Source: Enoplolaimus lenunculus (Eukaryota; Nematoda; Enoplea; Enoplida; Thoracostomopsidae). From it: a stretch of 64,000 nucleotides of DNA. The translations under genes were made by a program, and so were the position numbers. The notes under the pieces were generated by a model. The model was not told the origin of the DNA and did no database searches. It saw only the letters and a list, made by a program, of their open reading frames with translations. The stretch spans positions 120,188 to 184,187 of the forward strand of contig JASANG010003556.1 of assembly GCA_030248215.1 (NCBI GenBank), written 5' to 3'. The stretch's first letter is position 1. Each line of letters opens with the position of its first letter. This document shows, one piece after another, positions 52,001 through 59,552 of the stretch.

Positions 52001-55000
52001 CCGGATTACATTTTTTTAAAGTACTGCAACTTCGATCTACATTAAAAACTGCTTTCACGTAATAAAGTATACTTAATATGTCATCAATACCATCGTACTT
52101 GTCCATCCTTGTTATTCCACGGCTTATAAAATGCGTTCACTGGAAAGCCAACGCCTTGGATTTCAAGACCCATCAGTAAACCTTTAGTAAGCAAACCAAG
52201 TCCGTTTCTGTCACGCAAAACGAAACCAGGTTGATCAAGTTCTGCGACTACGCTTGCCCAATCCAAATTCGGTGCCTATAATATGGGAACTTAGAATGAC
52301 GAGTTTTGTGCTAAGACAGACATAAATCTAGAAATATGTATTAATTACGCCAGAATCCAAAGCTATCAATTCAAACAATACTAAATTAAATAACTAACAT
52401 GAGGACAAATGTGCTCAACAGCACTCTCATAAAGAAAACCAAGATTACTTAATCAACTAAGCTTAACAAATAAAAAGAGACAAGAAAGAAGGAAGTAGAA
52501 AAAGAAAAAACAACGGCTATTTTATTACCATTTCTTGAACGACTTTAACAAACACTTCTACATCCCAAGTTTGCGGTCCGTCGCAATCTTTTTTCTCTTC
52601 TGGCCATGGCGCATTTGGCTACCATGATTAATGAAAATGCATTACAACTATACTTTATGAATTTCACGAATATCGCCGCTCCAAGCGAACGCAAGCTTTA
52701 CACAAGAAAGACATATTAGCATCATAATTCATTCAATAAAAAATTATATATTTAGCAAAACCATTACTCAAACAAAGCGAAGCAACAAAATTTAGTACAA
52801 CAAACAATGAAAGCGCTGAACACAAAAATTTAAACAAAAACAAGTTACCTGTGCAAGCGCAATGCCGTCTTTCAAGCCTGTATGGCTACGAACCATCATT
52901 GCCAATATGTGCGCAACCATGCTCGGAGTAAGCTCTTCCACTCCCAGAGTGCCGAAACACTGTTTGCATTCTTCAAGACTGCAATACCAAAAACTGCAGT
53001 CAGTCATGCTCATGACTAACACATTACCAGTCGTAGAGGGACTACATTTATTGAGCGAAGCTCGAACACACGTAAGCAATTAAGGTAATATGCAAATTAG
53101 TTATTAGCTAACTATTAATTTATCGGTTTTGGAGATTTGTAAACAATTTTCTCAGATTCTTCGCACCCAAAAACCTTCAGCAAACCCTAATAATTATGGA
53201 AATAATTTAAAAAGTCCTAGTTTTGTCTTGTCAGTTAAGCTAATATGCAAATTAGCTATTAGCTAACTATTCAATTATCGGTTTTAGATGTTTGTAAACT
53301 ATTTATTCAAATTCCTCGTAGCTAAAAACTCTTTAGTGCTGAAATTATATTGCTTTTAATCTTAATACTTAGTGAAATATTGTAAAAAGTCCTAATTTGG
53401 CCTTATAAACCTGGCTTCTCCAGGAGTTTCCTGGGGGGCAGCTTTCCTGGGGGCCCCAGATGATTTGGGGGTCCTGGGGGAAGGCTTAAAATTTTGCAAG
53501 CCGGCTTTTTGGACCATTTTTTATTCTAGATCGTGTTTCCAACTAACTGAAGATTACTCATCGCGCAACATAACAAAAATTCCCCGCAAACGCTAATAAC
53601 AATAATTTTAACTAATATTACTGACAACTTTAACAGAAGTTGAAAGAAGCACAATTATATAAAATATAGATAATCTATAATTGAAACTGTGATTAACATA
53701 TATTTTATATATTAGTCACAGATTCAGTTTATCATAAGACTCAGGCGGGTTGAATTTGTTGCTGCAAGGTACTTTCGAATGCTGTATGCCCTGAAACGGT
53801 CTTTATATAATTGTGCTTTTCAGTTCTTCATTGAATTGTATTAGTTACTACGGGTTTTTGTAACACTATTAAAAATTATGAGTACTCAGCGTTATCCAAA
53901 ATCACATTTTGCCGAATGTCCGCCTCAAAAAAAATCCAGGTCTTTATGTTTTAACACTGAAAATTTTTGGCTTAAAAAAGTCCTGGGGGCCCCCAGCAAA
54001 AAAAATTTGCTGGGGGCATTTTGCTGGGGGTGGCCGAAAATTCGCCGGGGGGCCTTTCCGGGACGCGGCAAAATTTTCGCCTGGGGGAAAATGAAAATTT
54101 CGAAAAGTGCTGGGGCCCCCCCGCTGTGGAGAAGCCAGTAAACTATGCTAATATGCAAATTATCTATTAGCTAACTGCTCAATTATCGGTTTTGGAGGTT
54201 TGTAAACAGTCTACGCAGATACCTCGCACCCAAAAACCCTTTAATGCTAAAATTAGATTGCTACTAACTGTAATAATTAGTGAAATATTGTGGAAAGTCC
54301 TAATTTAGCTTAATTAATTATGCAAATTAGCCTGTAGCTAATGAACGGCTTAAAATTTTAAAACCCCAATGCGAGGTTAACACCCCAGGATAATTGGCTT
54401 TCAAACAAAAAAAGTTTATCAAAATCGGTTCAGCCGTTCCTAAGATTATTTTCGGACGGAGAGACATCCATCTTTCGACCCCCAAGTACAAAACATAAAA
54501 CGCTTCGCGAAACTCCGAGCTTCGCTCAATTACAATCTTGCACTCGAATGGTAGAAAAAGATTCGCGTAGTCACAGAACAGCGTTGTAGAATCTCGCATC
54601 AATATTTTACATCTGTTTTTCTACCACTCGCTATGTTAGATAAACAGCAACGCTTACCTCGCCGTAAAGCCATATCCGATTTCTTGTATTTGCAACGCGA
54701 CTGAACCCGTTATCGGACGTAGCATGTCAGGTGGCCGATTTCCGGCTGCAAATGTATTTGATAATCCGCCGCTACTTGTCACAGTAGTAGCTGATATTTT
54801 CGTTGGAAATGGCGGGTTGAAGCTTGCCGGAGTAGCACCTGCAGACGATGGTGTTGAACTTGGCGAAGTCGCTGATGATGTCGTTCCAAGTAAAGCGCTA
54901 ACGCACCCCAGTTGTTCGGCTTGCAACAAAGGCGGAATGTCGAACGCAAAAGTTATATCACAGGTGTCTGGGTACAATAGAGGCCGTAGTATCAAATGCG

Positions 55001-58000
55001 CTTGCTGAGGTTCAGGTATGTCTGATATTCAAGCAAGTTGTATATAAGTATATTTTTGAGGTCACAAAATTTATTTATCGCCACACTTGTTTAACCTAAA
55101 CTATGTCCTTGGACGCACGCCGTGTTCCACTGCAGCGTGATCTTTCGCGACCATGGAAATGTGTTCAGTGAGAACCAGGGAAGCTATTTTCCAATAAAAT
55201 TGCAATTAAGTTCAAACACATTAACATTAAACACACGACTGCGAAACATTCGCTACAGCTGGAAAATATAAATAACACGTGCGCGTGTATTTAACGCAGG
55301 AAGCAGAAAAAGCATATCGCATTGCTCTAAAGGCTTTAAATTCTGAACCTCAACTGAGGTTGGGGGACAAAACCGATAGGTATATCCAAAAACTTAACGC
55401 TAAAACAAACTTTCATATATCACTCAGAAGCTAACTAAGAAGATAATTGTGATGTTAAATATATAGGCTACATAAACTCGGTTTTATACTATTCTGCGCG
55501 CGAACCTCGCCGAAGATCAGCAAAAAAATAATCCTTCTGTTCCTGATCGACTGAACAAATATCACTTTCTTCTAGAAGGCTGACTAGGAGATAGTGAAGT
55601 TTTTCGCTATCTTTGAGCGTAGACTTTATAGCTTCTGCGCCAGTTTCTAAAAAATGCAAAGCTACATCACATGTTGTAATAACAAAAACTACTATATTAA
55701 TAAAATTTTAATACATGTGAGCTGAATATCACACGCTTAACTGCATACGTGCCTATTGCTAGAGGGCGAAGGCAGATAGAGTTCAGTTCCTACTGTAGTC
55801 CTTGTGTGCACCTCCTAAGAATATTTTATCCCCTGAATGTTGAAATGGCAATGCGCCTGATTGCATAGCAAACATATGTGGTGCACTTGCTGTTTAAAAA
55901 ACTTAAATAAAAATAAAATATATAGTGCTCTAAAGAACTATATTTTTGTCACGCACTGCATTCTAATATCATACCAGAAGTTTTATAAGCGTCGAACAAG
56001 TTCACTAGCTTGGATTTGAGTAATTCCCGTGCTTCACTGCGCGTTTCAGCAACGTCTGATTCAAGAAGACACAAACAAAACACGACAGTGTTCACGTGTC
56101 CAAGACGCAATGTGCGACAAACTGCAGCCACGTGATCGCCACTTTGGCGTAACTGCGCTGTCCGCTGAAAATTGACAAATCATCATAAGATAGGAGTAAA
56201 ACAACAGAAAGGCAACTTCCATTTTTCTGCAAAACTTTTCAAATGGCTCAATCTGTAGTTACTGTTTTATAAAGCAGTCGTATTGAGACTACATATATTG
56301 AGAGAAGCTCGGAAAACAACAACAGTGTTTTGTTATATACCGACAAACCATCAAATGCTATATATACTGGTTGGCGGAACGGGATACAGGGAGGGGATAT
56401 CAGTTTTTGCCGGATAGTAAGCCGGATCTGGTTATCTGGTCGCATCCTTCTATTTAGTTATTATTATCTACCTGGCTATTCATTTATCTGTGTTAGAGAT
56501 TTAGAAACATTACGAAAATCTCATCGCTCGCAATCCTAATAGTCAAACCGTTTTTTTCACCTTCCACTTCTGGATACGGTAAATTTTTAAAGGAATTAAA
56601 AATTTCAGTAGTATTAAATTTTGGTCGTTTTTTTAAATTTGCTAAACTTTAGAAACCTTTTTAAGCCCATTTGTTTAAGGTTACTTCAGCAATAGTACAG
56701 CAAAAAAGAAAAATGAATTTTTCGGTGGCATGTGTTTTTTACTTTCCGGTTCAGGTAATTTTTTTAAATTCTGTTCCGGTTCCGGTAAATTGTAATTCCG
56801 GTTGCTCCCTGGCGCTACCGGGTAACCAAAAAATGCCGGAACAGCAATCGAAAATTGCCAGATATACATGATTTATAACTAATTTGGAGTATAAAAATAG
56901 CTGCATTTCAGTTATTTCTATAACGGAGCCGGACGCCGATTTTTATAGGAAATGGATATCCGTTTGCACCGTGAGAATAATATTTTCACATTTAATAAGC
57001 CTTTGTTCAATTAGTGACGATAAAAATGAAATAGATTTAATTAGTATAGTATATAAACCTTGACAGTCACCAAACTTAAATCGTCGAAGAAAGATTTTGC
57101 TTCCGTGCATAAGGAAAATGTAAAATACTGCAGATTATGTGAATATCTATTTTCAACTAAGGTTATATCACCAATAATACAGCAAAAATGAAACTAAAAA
57201 ATAGTGATGTGCCTATTATTCGGCATCGGCATCGGTAATAATCCGCACTTTTTGTTAGTATCGACATCGGCACTGCAAAAAATGGCCGATTCTTCGCCGA
57301 TTTCTGGGCGTATATTACTGTACGTATCTAATCAGGAATACTGTCATCTCTCTTGCGTTTGTGTTTAAAAAAATTACTGAAATATATCGTTCTTAAAAAA
57401 TTATAATAATGGTTAGGATTTAAGTCTTTATATAATGATGTAACGTAGTATCTTATGTTTTTAAGCATTGTGTAGGTACTAAAGTTGGAATCGGCATCGG
57501 TTCGGCATCGGCAAAATTTCAAAATAAGAATCTGCATCAATATCGACATCGGCAAAAAGTTTGGTATCGGCACATCCCTACTAAAAAGAATTTTCGGTGG
57601 CATGTATTTTTCACTATCCGGTTCCGGTATTTTTTCAAATTCCGCTTCAGGTAAATTTTAATTTTCAGCTATTTCATCATACCGTTTCGAGAAAACACAT
57701 CAGATATTTCTTAATCTAGAAGTATAATAACAATATTGAACTAATTACAAAAACACTCATTTCGAAATAACTTTTTAAAGACAAAGTTTGTAATATTTAT
57801 TTTGATGACTATGAATAATTACGCATAAAACCGTAAAACTCAAGGTTCCAACAGCTTTCAATACAGGAACAGGAATTGTATTTTTGAAGGAAATCAAGTG
57901 AATCCCTACTGGCAATGTATAATACCGGAGACAAATGTCTATTTTTTACCGGAGCCGGTGACGGATATAAACGTGCCCTCTTTAAATCACTTATTCAGAT

Positions 58001-59544
58001 TCCTCGCACACATAAACCCATTCGCACTGAAATTAGCCCGCTTAACCCTTATCAGTCCGTACACAGTGAAATATGTCATGTAAAAATCCTAATTTGGCAT
58101 GTACATGTAATCAATTAAGCAAATTAGCCTGTGTTTCTGGCTAATATGCCACTTAGACTATAAGACACCAACGCCAGGTTAACGTCCTAGAATAATAAGG
58201 TTTCAAACAAAAAAGTTTATCAAAGTTTGTTCATCTTGAAATTCTCGTAAGACGGACAGACAGACGAACATCAACCTTTCGACGCAGCATCGACATCGGT
58301 TAGGGGGCGACAAATTTATAAATAAGAATGGGCATTATCAGCATTAACAAAACTGATGGTATCCAGCACATTATACAATATGAAACTCGCCTTTGCTTGC
58401 TTCGATGGTTTGACTAACGGATAATCAAACGCAAAACACAAATTCGATAAAAAACCTGGACGGCTTGCGGATTCAGCGAAAAGCGACGCAACAAGTTGAG
58501 CCTGAAGTTATATACGTAAACAGTGTTGTATCTCCATATTTTATTATTTTCACAATGAAAAAATGATCTAAAGGGGTCATGGGTCAAACCAAGTCCTGTG
58601 CAACAAGTCTCAAACGCCGCGTCGGAATTCATTTACGTAAAGAACTACTCGCGCTAAAAGAACAACGCATTGATAATGCGCACATAAAAAAGTAAGTAAC
58701 ATGCCTGCACGCAGTCTTTCGGTTGACCGCGGTTATCAAGGGAAGTATCGATCAAAGAAAACAAAGAGCGAAGCAAATAACGTTCGGCTTCTTGTCCCCA
58801 GATGCTTATTATCTAAAAATGGCAAATGGTTGAATATTATAAAAATTATATTTGTGTTCATTTCACATTTTTACTCCTCTTCGGCACATCGAAATCAGTT
58901 AACGTTATTTTTTTACAAATCTAATTCAATTTGTGCAGAGCTCTACACTTCACAACATATCACCAACGAATATGTTTCATGCATATGAATCAGTCAGGGT
59001 CCCATGGGATAATAATTTACCGGAGCCCAGAACCGGATACAGATAATGAATTTTTTTCGGAATCGGATATTAATTGGAAATATGACATCTAAACGTGCGC
59101 ATTTTAATATTTGAGTCGCGCAAATACATGTTTTCTGAATTGGATTATATTAGCTTGAATATTTCATCTTTAATTCAGCGTATCAAAACACTATTTCTTA
59201 ACTTTCTCAGGAATGCAATCAGAGCAAGGCAAGATACTCTAAAGGTCACTTGTAAAAAGCAATTATATACGGTATGTTTAAACCGGATACCGGGACCACA
59301 ATACGGTTTTCATCGAACATTAAACTGGATCCTGACATCAGGTTACATCCGTATCAGATTACGTTTACCACACGAATTTACGAACATTAAACTAAAAGTA
59401 TGAATGCACTGTGAATACAAAATAAGTAGAATAACTCACGTTTCGTAGTTCACTTTGCGCTGATTGCAAAAATTTTCGTGTCAAGCCAGAAACAATTCTA
59501 TCTATCTCGGCGAAAACTAAAGCAAACGGATCAATGTTATTCAT
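18578..59544 (-). CDS. CNOT1: CNOT1, CCR4-NOT complex scaffold subunit 1 (49 exons)
   Basis: CNOT1 is the large HEAT-repeat scaffold of the CCR4-NOT complex. It brings the CAF1/CCR4 deadenylases, CNOT2/3, CNOT9 and CNOT10/11 together to shorten mRNA poly(A) tails and repress translation. I translated the minus strand by eye and matched it along its whole length to the animal protein as I remember it, from [14 protein letters not shown] (human MNLDSLSLALSQI) to the C-terminal [10 protein letters not shown] (human LFQSVAQCCM). The 49 exons have consistent phases and sum to 8496 bases, 2831 residues plus stop. Human CNOT1 is about 2376 residues; the excess lies in Ala/Gly/Ser/Thr/Gln-rich linkers. 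Every acceptor is AG; 45 donors are GT and three appear to be GC. Exon coordinates are given in the domain entries below. The start is chosen because family homology begins exactly there. Exact ends of weakly conserved exons (3, 13, 24) are the least certain. Confidence 0.97.
22797..23118. mobile_element. Degenerate CAGGGTGC-family hAT-like element in CNOT1 intron 41
   Basis: Carries gccggaattcctgttcctg at the left, tcctgctcctgtccggttcc in the middle and agttcctgttagaaccctg at the right. Termini are eroded; assignment by resemblance to the intact copy at 47488-47884. Confidence 0.4.
23560..23735 (+). repeat. Single core unit of the composite minisatellite element
   Basis: One unit with ctaatatgcaaattaaatta, ttcaattatcggttttgg and tctcgtacccaaaac, lying 34 bp from the acceptor of CNOT1 exon 41. 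No tail is attached. Confidence 0.6.
25328..27964 (-). CDS. CNOT1: CNOT1 exons 34-38: connector helices with poly-Ala/Gln insert
   Basis: Residues about 1888-2283, exons 27756-27964, 27067-27282, 26617-26760, 26010-26152, 25328-25803. These correspond to the helical connector between the CNOT9-binding domain and the NOT1 domain. Landmarks: [16 protein letters not shown] (exon 35), [20 protein letters not shown] (exon 36; human [20 protein letters not shown]), [20 protein letters not shown] (exon 37; human [20 protein letters not shown]) and [17 protein letters not shown] (start of exon 38; human PQLMEVVRSNYEAMIDR). The rest of exon 38 is an expansion of Ala and Gln runs encoded by GCN and CAG codons, far longer than the matching human segment. 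Open frames on the plus strand across exon 38 are shadows of this repeat-like coding sequence. Confidence 0.92.
26312..26503. mobile_element. Short inverted-repeat element, CACTGGCGTAGCC family, CNOT1 intron 36
   Basis: Left end cactggcgtagcc and right end ggcgccccattcctccgaag / cctacgcccacgc resemble the ends of 9148-9335. Confidence 0.45.
28036..28671. mobile_element. hAT-like non-autonomous element, TIR CAGGGATGGGCGGTCTCGG, 636 bp
   Basis: Starts caggaatgggctgtctcgg and ends gagaccgcccatccctg; flanks gtcacaag and atcacaac match at 6 of 8. Interior repeats gagaccgagac and cggtctcggt make long imperfect arms. It lies in CNOT1 intron 33. Confidence 0.7.
29040..34968 (-). CDS. CNOT1: CNOT1 exons 28-33: CNOT9-binding (DUF3819) domain
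   Basis: Residues about 1572-1887, exons 34728-34968, 33564-33667, 33260-33400, 31841-31996, 29617-29766, 29040-29196. Exon 28 starts with [19 protein letters not shown] (human [20 protein letters not shown]) and then becomes low complexity. Exon 29 has [11 protein letters not shown] (human YSYHDINVYSL). Exon 31 has [20 protein letters not shown] and [17 protein letters not shown]. Exon 32 has [19 protein letters not shown] and exon 33 [19 protein letters not shown]. In the family this helical block binds CNOT9. Exon 29's acceptor region is duplicated 280 bp upstream (see the repeat at 33653-34025). Intron 31 contains a full-length composite transposon and intron 30 an 815-bp hAT-type element. 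Confidence 0.95.
29978..31577 (+). mobile_element. Composite minisatellite element, full-length copy 1 (CNOT1 intron 31)
   Basis: Left end taccagttgtag, then attgagcgaagctcg (30003), about four core units of 155-175 bp, a nested G-rich element (30692-30994), two more core units, and the tail with ttaaaaccccaacgcgagg, caaaatcggttcagccg and gacggacagacggacgg, ending in cttcgctcaat at 31577. The inner left motif is the inverse of the right end. Layout (subterminal inverted repeat, minisatellite core, 3' hairpin) resembles Helentron-associated non-autonomous elements; that assignment is inference. Confidence 0.7.
30692..30994. mobile_element. Left half of a nested G-rich element, truncated
   Basis: Starts ctggcttctccaggag after taaac and matches 53411 onward for about 300 bp, then stops at atatat and jumps into a core unit. 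Its right half is missing. It sits at the same point of the host element as the whole copy at 53411-54138. Confidence 0.75.
32257..33071. mobile_element. hAT-like element of the GGTCTCGG family, 815 bp, CNOT1 intron 30
   Basis: Left end cagatgggcgatctcgagc, right end gagacagcccatccct; interior arms gagaccgagac and cggtctcgatc. The flanks (gaggagca, agagggta) only loosely match. The 86-codon frame at 32941-33201 runs over its right end and is not a gene. Confidence 0.6.
33653..34025 (-). repeat. 280-bp tandem duplication copying the CNOT1 exon 29 acceptor
   Basis: The block from cgaagcactttgacctg (33653) through ttgtttctgcgc (about 33742) recurs exactly 280 bp later at 33933-34022. On the minus strand the copy has cctgcag followed by the first 14 bases of exon 29, a decoy acceptor. 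The second copy continues with ccagctcacctt and gggggctaaaaa and is interrupted by the hAT-like element at 34064-34442; its remainder (gcagaattcttccagaac) resumes at about 34497. Confidence 0.8.
34064..34442. mobile_element. hAT-like non-autonomous element, TAGGGATGTGCC family, 379 bp
   Basis: Starts tacggatgtgccgatta, ends attggcacatgccta, and is flanked by a perfect 8-bp duplication catacaag (34056-34063 and 34443-34450). Interior is rich in atcggcatcgg. Lies in CNOT1 intron 28. Confidence 0.85.
35161..38692 (-). CDS. CNOT1: CNOT1 exons 22-27: Ser/Thr linker and MIF4G, CAF1-binding
   Basis: Residues about 1239-1571, exons 38381-38692, 37985-38125, 36820-37002, 36334-36450, 36000-36110, 35161-35295. 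Exon 22 is almost entirely Ser/Thr/Ala/Asn and has no clear counterpart. Exons 23-27 are the MIF4G domain that in this family docks the CAF1/POP2 deadenylase: [86 protein letters not shown] and [18 protein letters not shown] (human [18 protein letters not shown]). This is among the best conserved parts of the window. The exon 23 donor (gt at 37983-37984) lies only about ten bases from the end of a transposon tail in the intron. Confidence 0.96.
35607..35960. mobile_element. Decayed hAT-like element, CAGGGTGC family, CNOT1 intron 26
   Basis: Begins cagggtgcggccgggtatcgg and has ccggtataaacctaccgg and tatatccggttcagttg further right. Right terminus not readable. Confidence 0.4.
37390..37974 (+). 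mobile_element. Composite minisatellite element, short copy (CNOT1 intron 23)
   Basis: One diverged core unit (ctaatatgctaattagttaa), unrelated filler with a 30-bp direct repeat (cttttcacaaaacaatcacgttt and cttttcacagaacaatcacg), then the tail: ttttgaaaccccaatgctagg, agattctcgtcgggcgg and cataaaatgcttcatgac. It ends about ten bases from the exon 23 splice donor. Confidence 0.6.
39045..39150. repeat. GC-rich cluster of TGACG motifs in CNOT1 intron 21-22
   Basis: Within about 105 bp the motifs ggtgacggac, gagcgacgcac, ggtgacgta (twice) and gagtgacggacg follow one another, with cgtatggtgacg repeated. TGACG is the half site of CREB/ATF factors, but a tandem repeat would look the same. The remaining intron sequence 38693-39686 shows nothing else recognised. 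Confidence 0.4.
39687..41759 (-). CDS. CNOT1: CNOT1 exons 18-21: tristetraprolin-binding HEAT block
   Basis: Residues about 961-1238, exons 41356-41759, 40831-40955, 40373-40562, 39687-39800. Exon 18 begins with about 75 residues of Ala/Ser/Gln-rich linker and then enters the conserved block: [17 protein letters not shown] (human FSKEIDDEANSYFQRIY), [15 protein letters not shown] and, across the exon 18/19 junction, [17 protein letters not shown]. Exon 20 has [19 protein letters not shown] (human GSKMYYFGIAALDRFKNRL). In the family this four-helix-pair block binds a short motif in tristetraprolin and Nanos-type proteins and recruits the complex to target mRNAs. Exon 19 ends in phase 2 and exon 20 supplies the final base of the threonine codon, which supports the junction. 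Confidence 0.95.
41983..42679. mobile_element. hAT-like non-autonomous element, GGTCTCGG family, 697 bp
   Basis: Left end tagggatgggcggtcttgg, right end gagaccgcccatccctg, flanked by gcgatcac and gcgatcgc (7 of 8). Best preserved member of this family in the window. Lies in CNOT1 intron 17. Confidence 0.8.
43304..43655. mobile_element. hAT-like element with CAGGGTGCA ends, CNOT1 intron 17
   Basis: Starts cagggtgcaaaacggaactgg and ends ggaattccggttgcatcctg; interior has atcggaatcggaac motifs. A shorter relative (gcaaagcggaaccggatt to attgtaccctg) lies at about 29239-29430. A decayed GGTCTCGG-family piece follows at about 43860-44195. Confidence 0.55.
44246..45160 (-). CDS. CNOT1: CNOT1 exons 16-17: Gly/Ala/Pro-rich linker
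   Basis: Residues 728-960, exons 44717-45160 and 44246-44501. Exon 16 opens with a conserved-looking helix ([18 protein letters not shown], in the place of human SETILTMVANCSNVMNKA) and then becomes a Gly/Ala/Pro-rich stretch. Exon 17 continues with Ser/Gly/Pro/Gln-rich sequence (for example [18 protein letters not shown]; human has FSTPQSPAKAFPPLSTPN in the same area). The family has a disordered linker here between the N-terminal HEAT block and the tristetraprolin-binding block. The GC-rich coding bias leaves long open frames on the opposite strand (44281-44505, 44760-45053); these are shadows. Low sequence conservation, but the phases on both sides fit. Confidence 0.88.
45432..59544 (-). 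CDS. CNOT1: CNOT1 exons 1-15: N-terminal HEAT region
   Basis: Residues 1-727. Exons: 59440-59544, 58705-58812, 58391-58501, 55975-56164, 55506-55646, 54658-55021, 52849-52978, 52529-52618, 52099-52275, 51674-51801, 51340-51475, 49132-49239, 47142-47267, 45883-46011, 45432-45569. In the family this region binds CNOT10/CNOT11. Landmarks include [14 protein letters not shown] in exon 2 (human GPEADRHLLRCLFS), LRPLLYPD in exon 6, [20 protein letters not shown] in exon 7 (human [20 protein letters not shown]), [10 protein letters not shown] in exon 9, [13 protein letters not shown] in exon 11, MADWYARG in exon 13, [12 protein letters not shown] in exon 14 and FLKRRCPGI in exon 15. Exon 6 carries a Ser/Thr/Ala-rich insert of roughly 70 residues absent from human. 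Donors of exons 2 (CAG/gcatgt) and 3 (AAG/gcgagt) are GC. Intron 3 (2.2 kb) and intron 6 are largely transposon. Confidence 0.95.
47488..47884. mobile_element. Intact-ended hAT-like non-autonomous element, 397 bp
   Basis: Starts cagggtgcaaccggaattcc, ends ggaattccggttgcaccctg (to 47884, reading across tgtaattccgg) and is flanked by a perfect 8-bp duplication atacatgc (47480-47487 and 47885-47892). Arms are runs of ttccggttccgg. It is the reference copy for the CAGGGTGC family here. Lies in CNOT1 intron 12. Confidence 0.9.
48059..48411. mobile_element. Foldback element built of CTTAAGT motifs
   Basis: Ends atggctggatttct and agaaacccagcccat are inverted repeats. Between them cttaagt or a close variant recurs about ten times (gtacttaagt, tatgcttaagt, gtagtacttaag). 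No transposase. Lies in CNOT1 intron 12. Confidence 0.55.
48455..49640. repeat. Fragments of the composite element and of two TAGGGATGTGCC-family copies
   Basis: 48455-48670 matches the left end and one core unit of the composite element (taccagtcttag, tattaagcgaagctcg). 48670-48860 and 49310-49450 match the 5' half of the hAT-like element at 34064 (atcggcatcggtaataatc, tgccgattctttgccg). 49000-49072 is the right end of a CAGGGTGC-family copy (ccggttgcaccctg). CNOT1 exon 12 lies inside this stretch. Confidence 0.5.
49773..50416. mobile_element. G-rich inverted-repeat element with 5-bp duplication, copy 2
   Basis: Left end ctggcttctccacagc and right end gctgtggagaagccag are a perfect 16-bp inverted repeat. 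Flank cttat precedes the left end and follows the right end one base out. Interior has G and C runs at both ends and an AT-rich centre (taacagaagttg-type, gattaatatatattttg). The minus-strand frame at 50291-50473 is inside and not a gene. Confidence 0.75.
50450..50960. repeat. Dispersed repeat shared with 13849-14760
   Basis: Contains gacgcagcttgcagagctga, tggtgttaaat and caaatttgagcgtggaatgatg in the order seen near 14260-14490. Ends undefined. Confidence 0.5.
53025..54530 (+). mobile_element. Composite minisatellite element, full-length copy 2 (CNOT1 intron 6)
   Basis: Left end taccagtcgtagaggg; attgagcgaagctcg at 53050-53064 is the exact inverse of cgagcttcgctcaat at 54516-54530 (15 bp). 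Two core units, a whole nested G-rich element (53411-54138), a further core unit and the tail follow. It fills about 90 percent of the 1679-bp intron and begins 46 bp from the exon 7 acceptor side. Confidence 0.75.
53411..54138. mobile_element. G-rich inverted-repeat element nested in the composite element, 728 bp
   Basis: Left end ctggcttctcca, right end tggagaagccag, with a perfect 5-bp duplication taaac (53406-53410 and 54139-54143). Runs such as gggggccccag and tttgctgggggc give strong internal foldbacks. Frames at 53878-54158 on both strands are inside it. Superfamily not assigned. Confidence 0.85.
56540..57665. mobile_element. Two decayed CAGGGTGC-family hAT-like elements, one interrupted
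   Basis: 56540-56812 has the right half of one copy (tttccggttcaggtaa, tgtaattccggttgctccctg). 56930-57660 has a second: gagccggacgccg, cttgacagtcaccaaac, attttgcttccgtgcat and, after an insertion, ttttcggtggcatgtatt and tccggttccggta. The internal order equals that of 6355-6758. Confidence 0.6.
57202..57580. mobile_element. hAT-like element, TAGGGATGTGCC family, nested in a CAGGGTGC copy
   Basis: Starts tagtgatgtgcctatta, ends atcggcacatccctactaaa-side at 57580, with flanks ctaaaaaa and ctaaaaag (7 of 8). It is 379 bp, the same length as the copy at 34064-34442, and interrupts an older element. Frames at 57328-57603 are inside it. Confidence 0.8.
58000..58290 (+). mobile_element. Composite minisatellite element, 3' end (CNOT1 intron 3)
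   Basis: Part of a core unit (cagattcctcgcacacataaa) followed by a decayed tail (aacgccaggttaacgtcc, gacggacagacagacg, aacatcaacctttcgac) that breaks off into atcggcatcgg-type sequence. Confidence 0.5.
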
Positions 59545-59552
59545 TCTCCCAT
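59541..59552 (-). promoter_or_regulatory. Three-codon upstream ORF overlapping the CNOT1 start codon
   Basis: Reading on the minus strand, ATG GGA GAA TGA begins at 59552; its TGA (59543-59541) overlaps the CNOT1 ATG (59544-59542) in the arrangement ATGA. If the transcript starts upstream of 59552, ribosomes starting at the first ATG would stop exactly on the main start. The 5' end of the mRNA is unknown, so use of this frame is inference. Confidence 0.45.
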
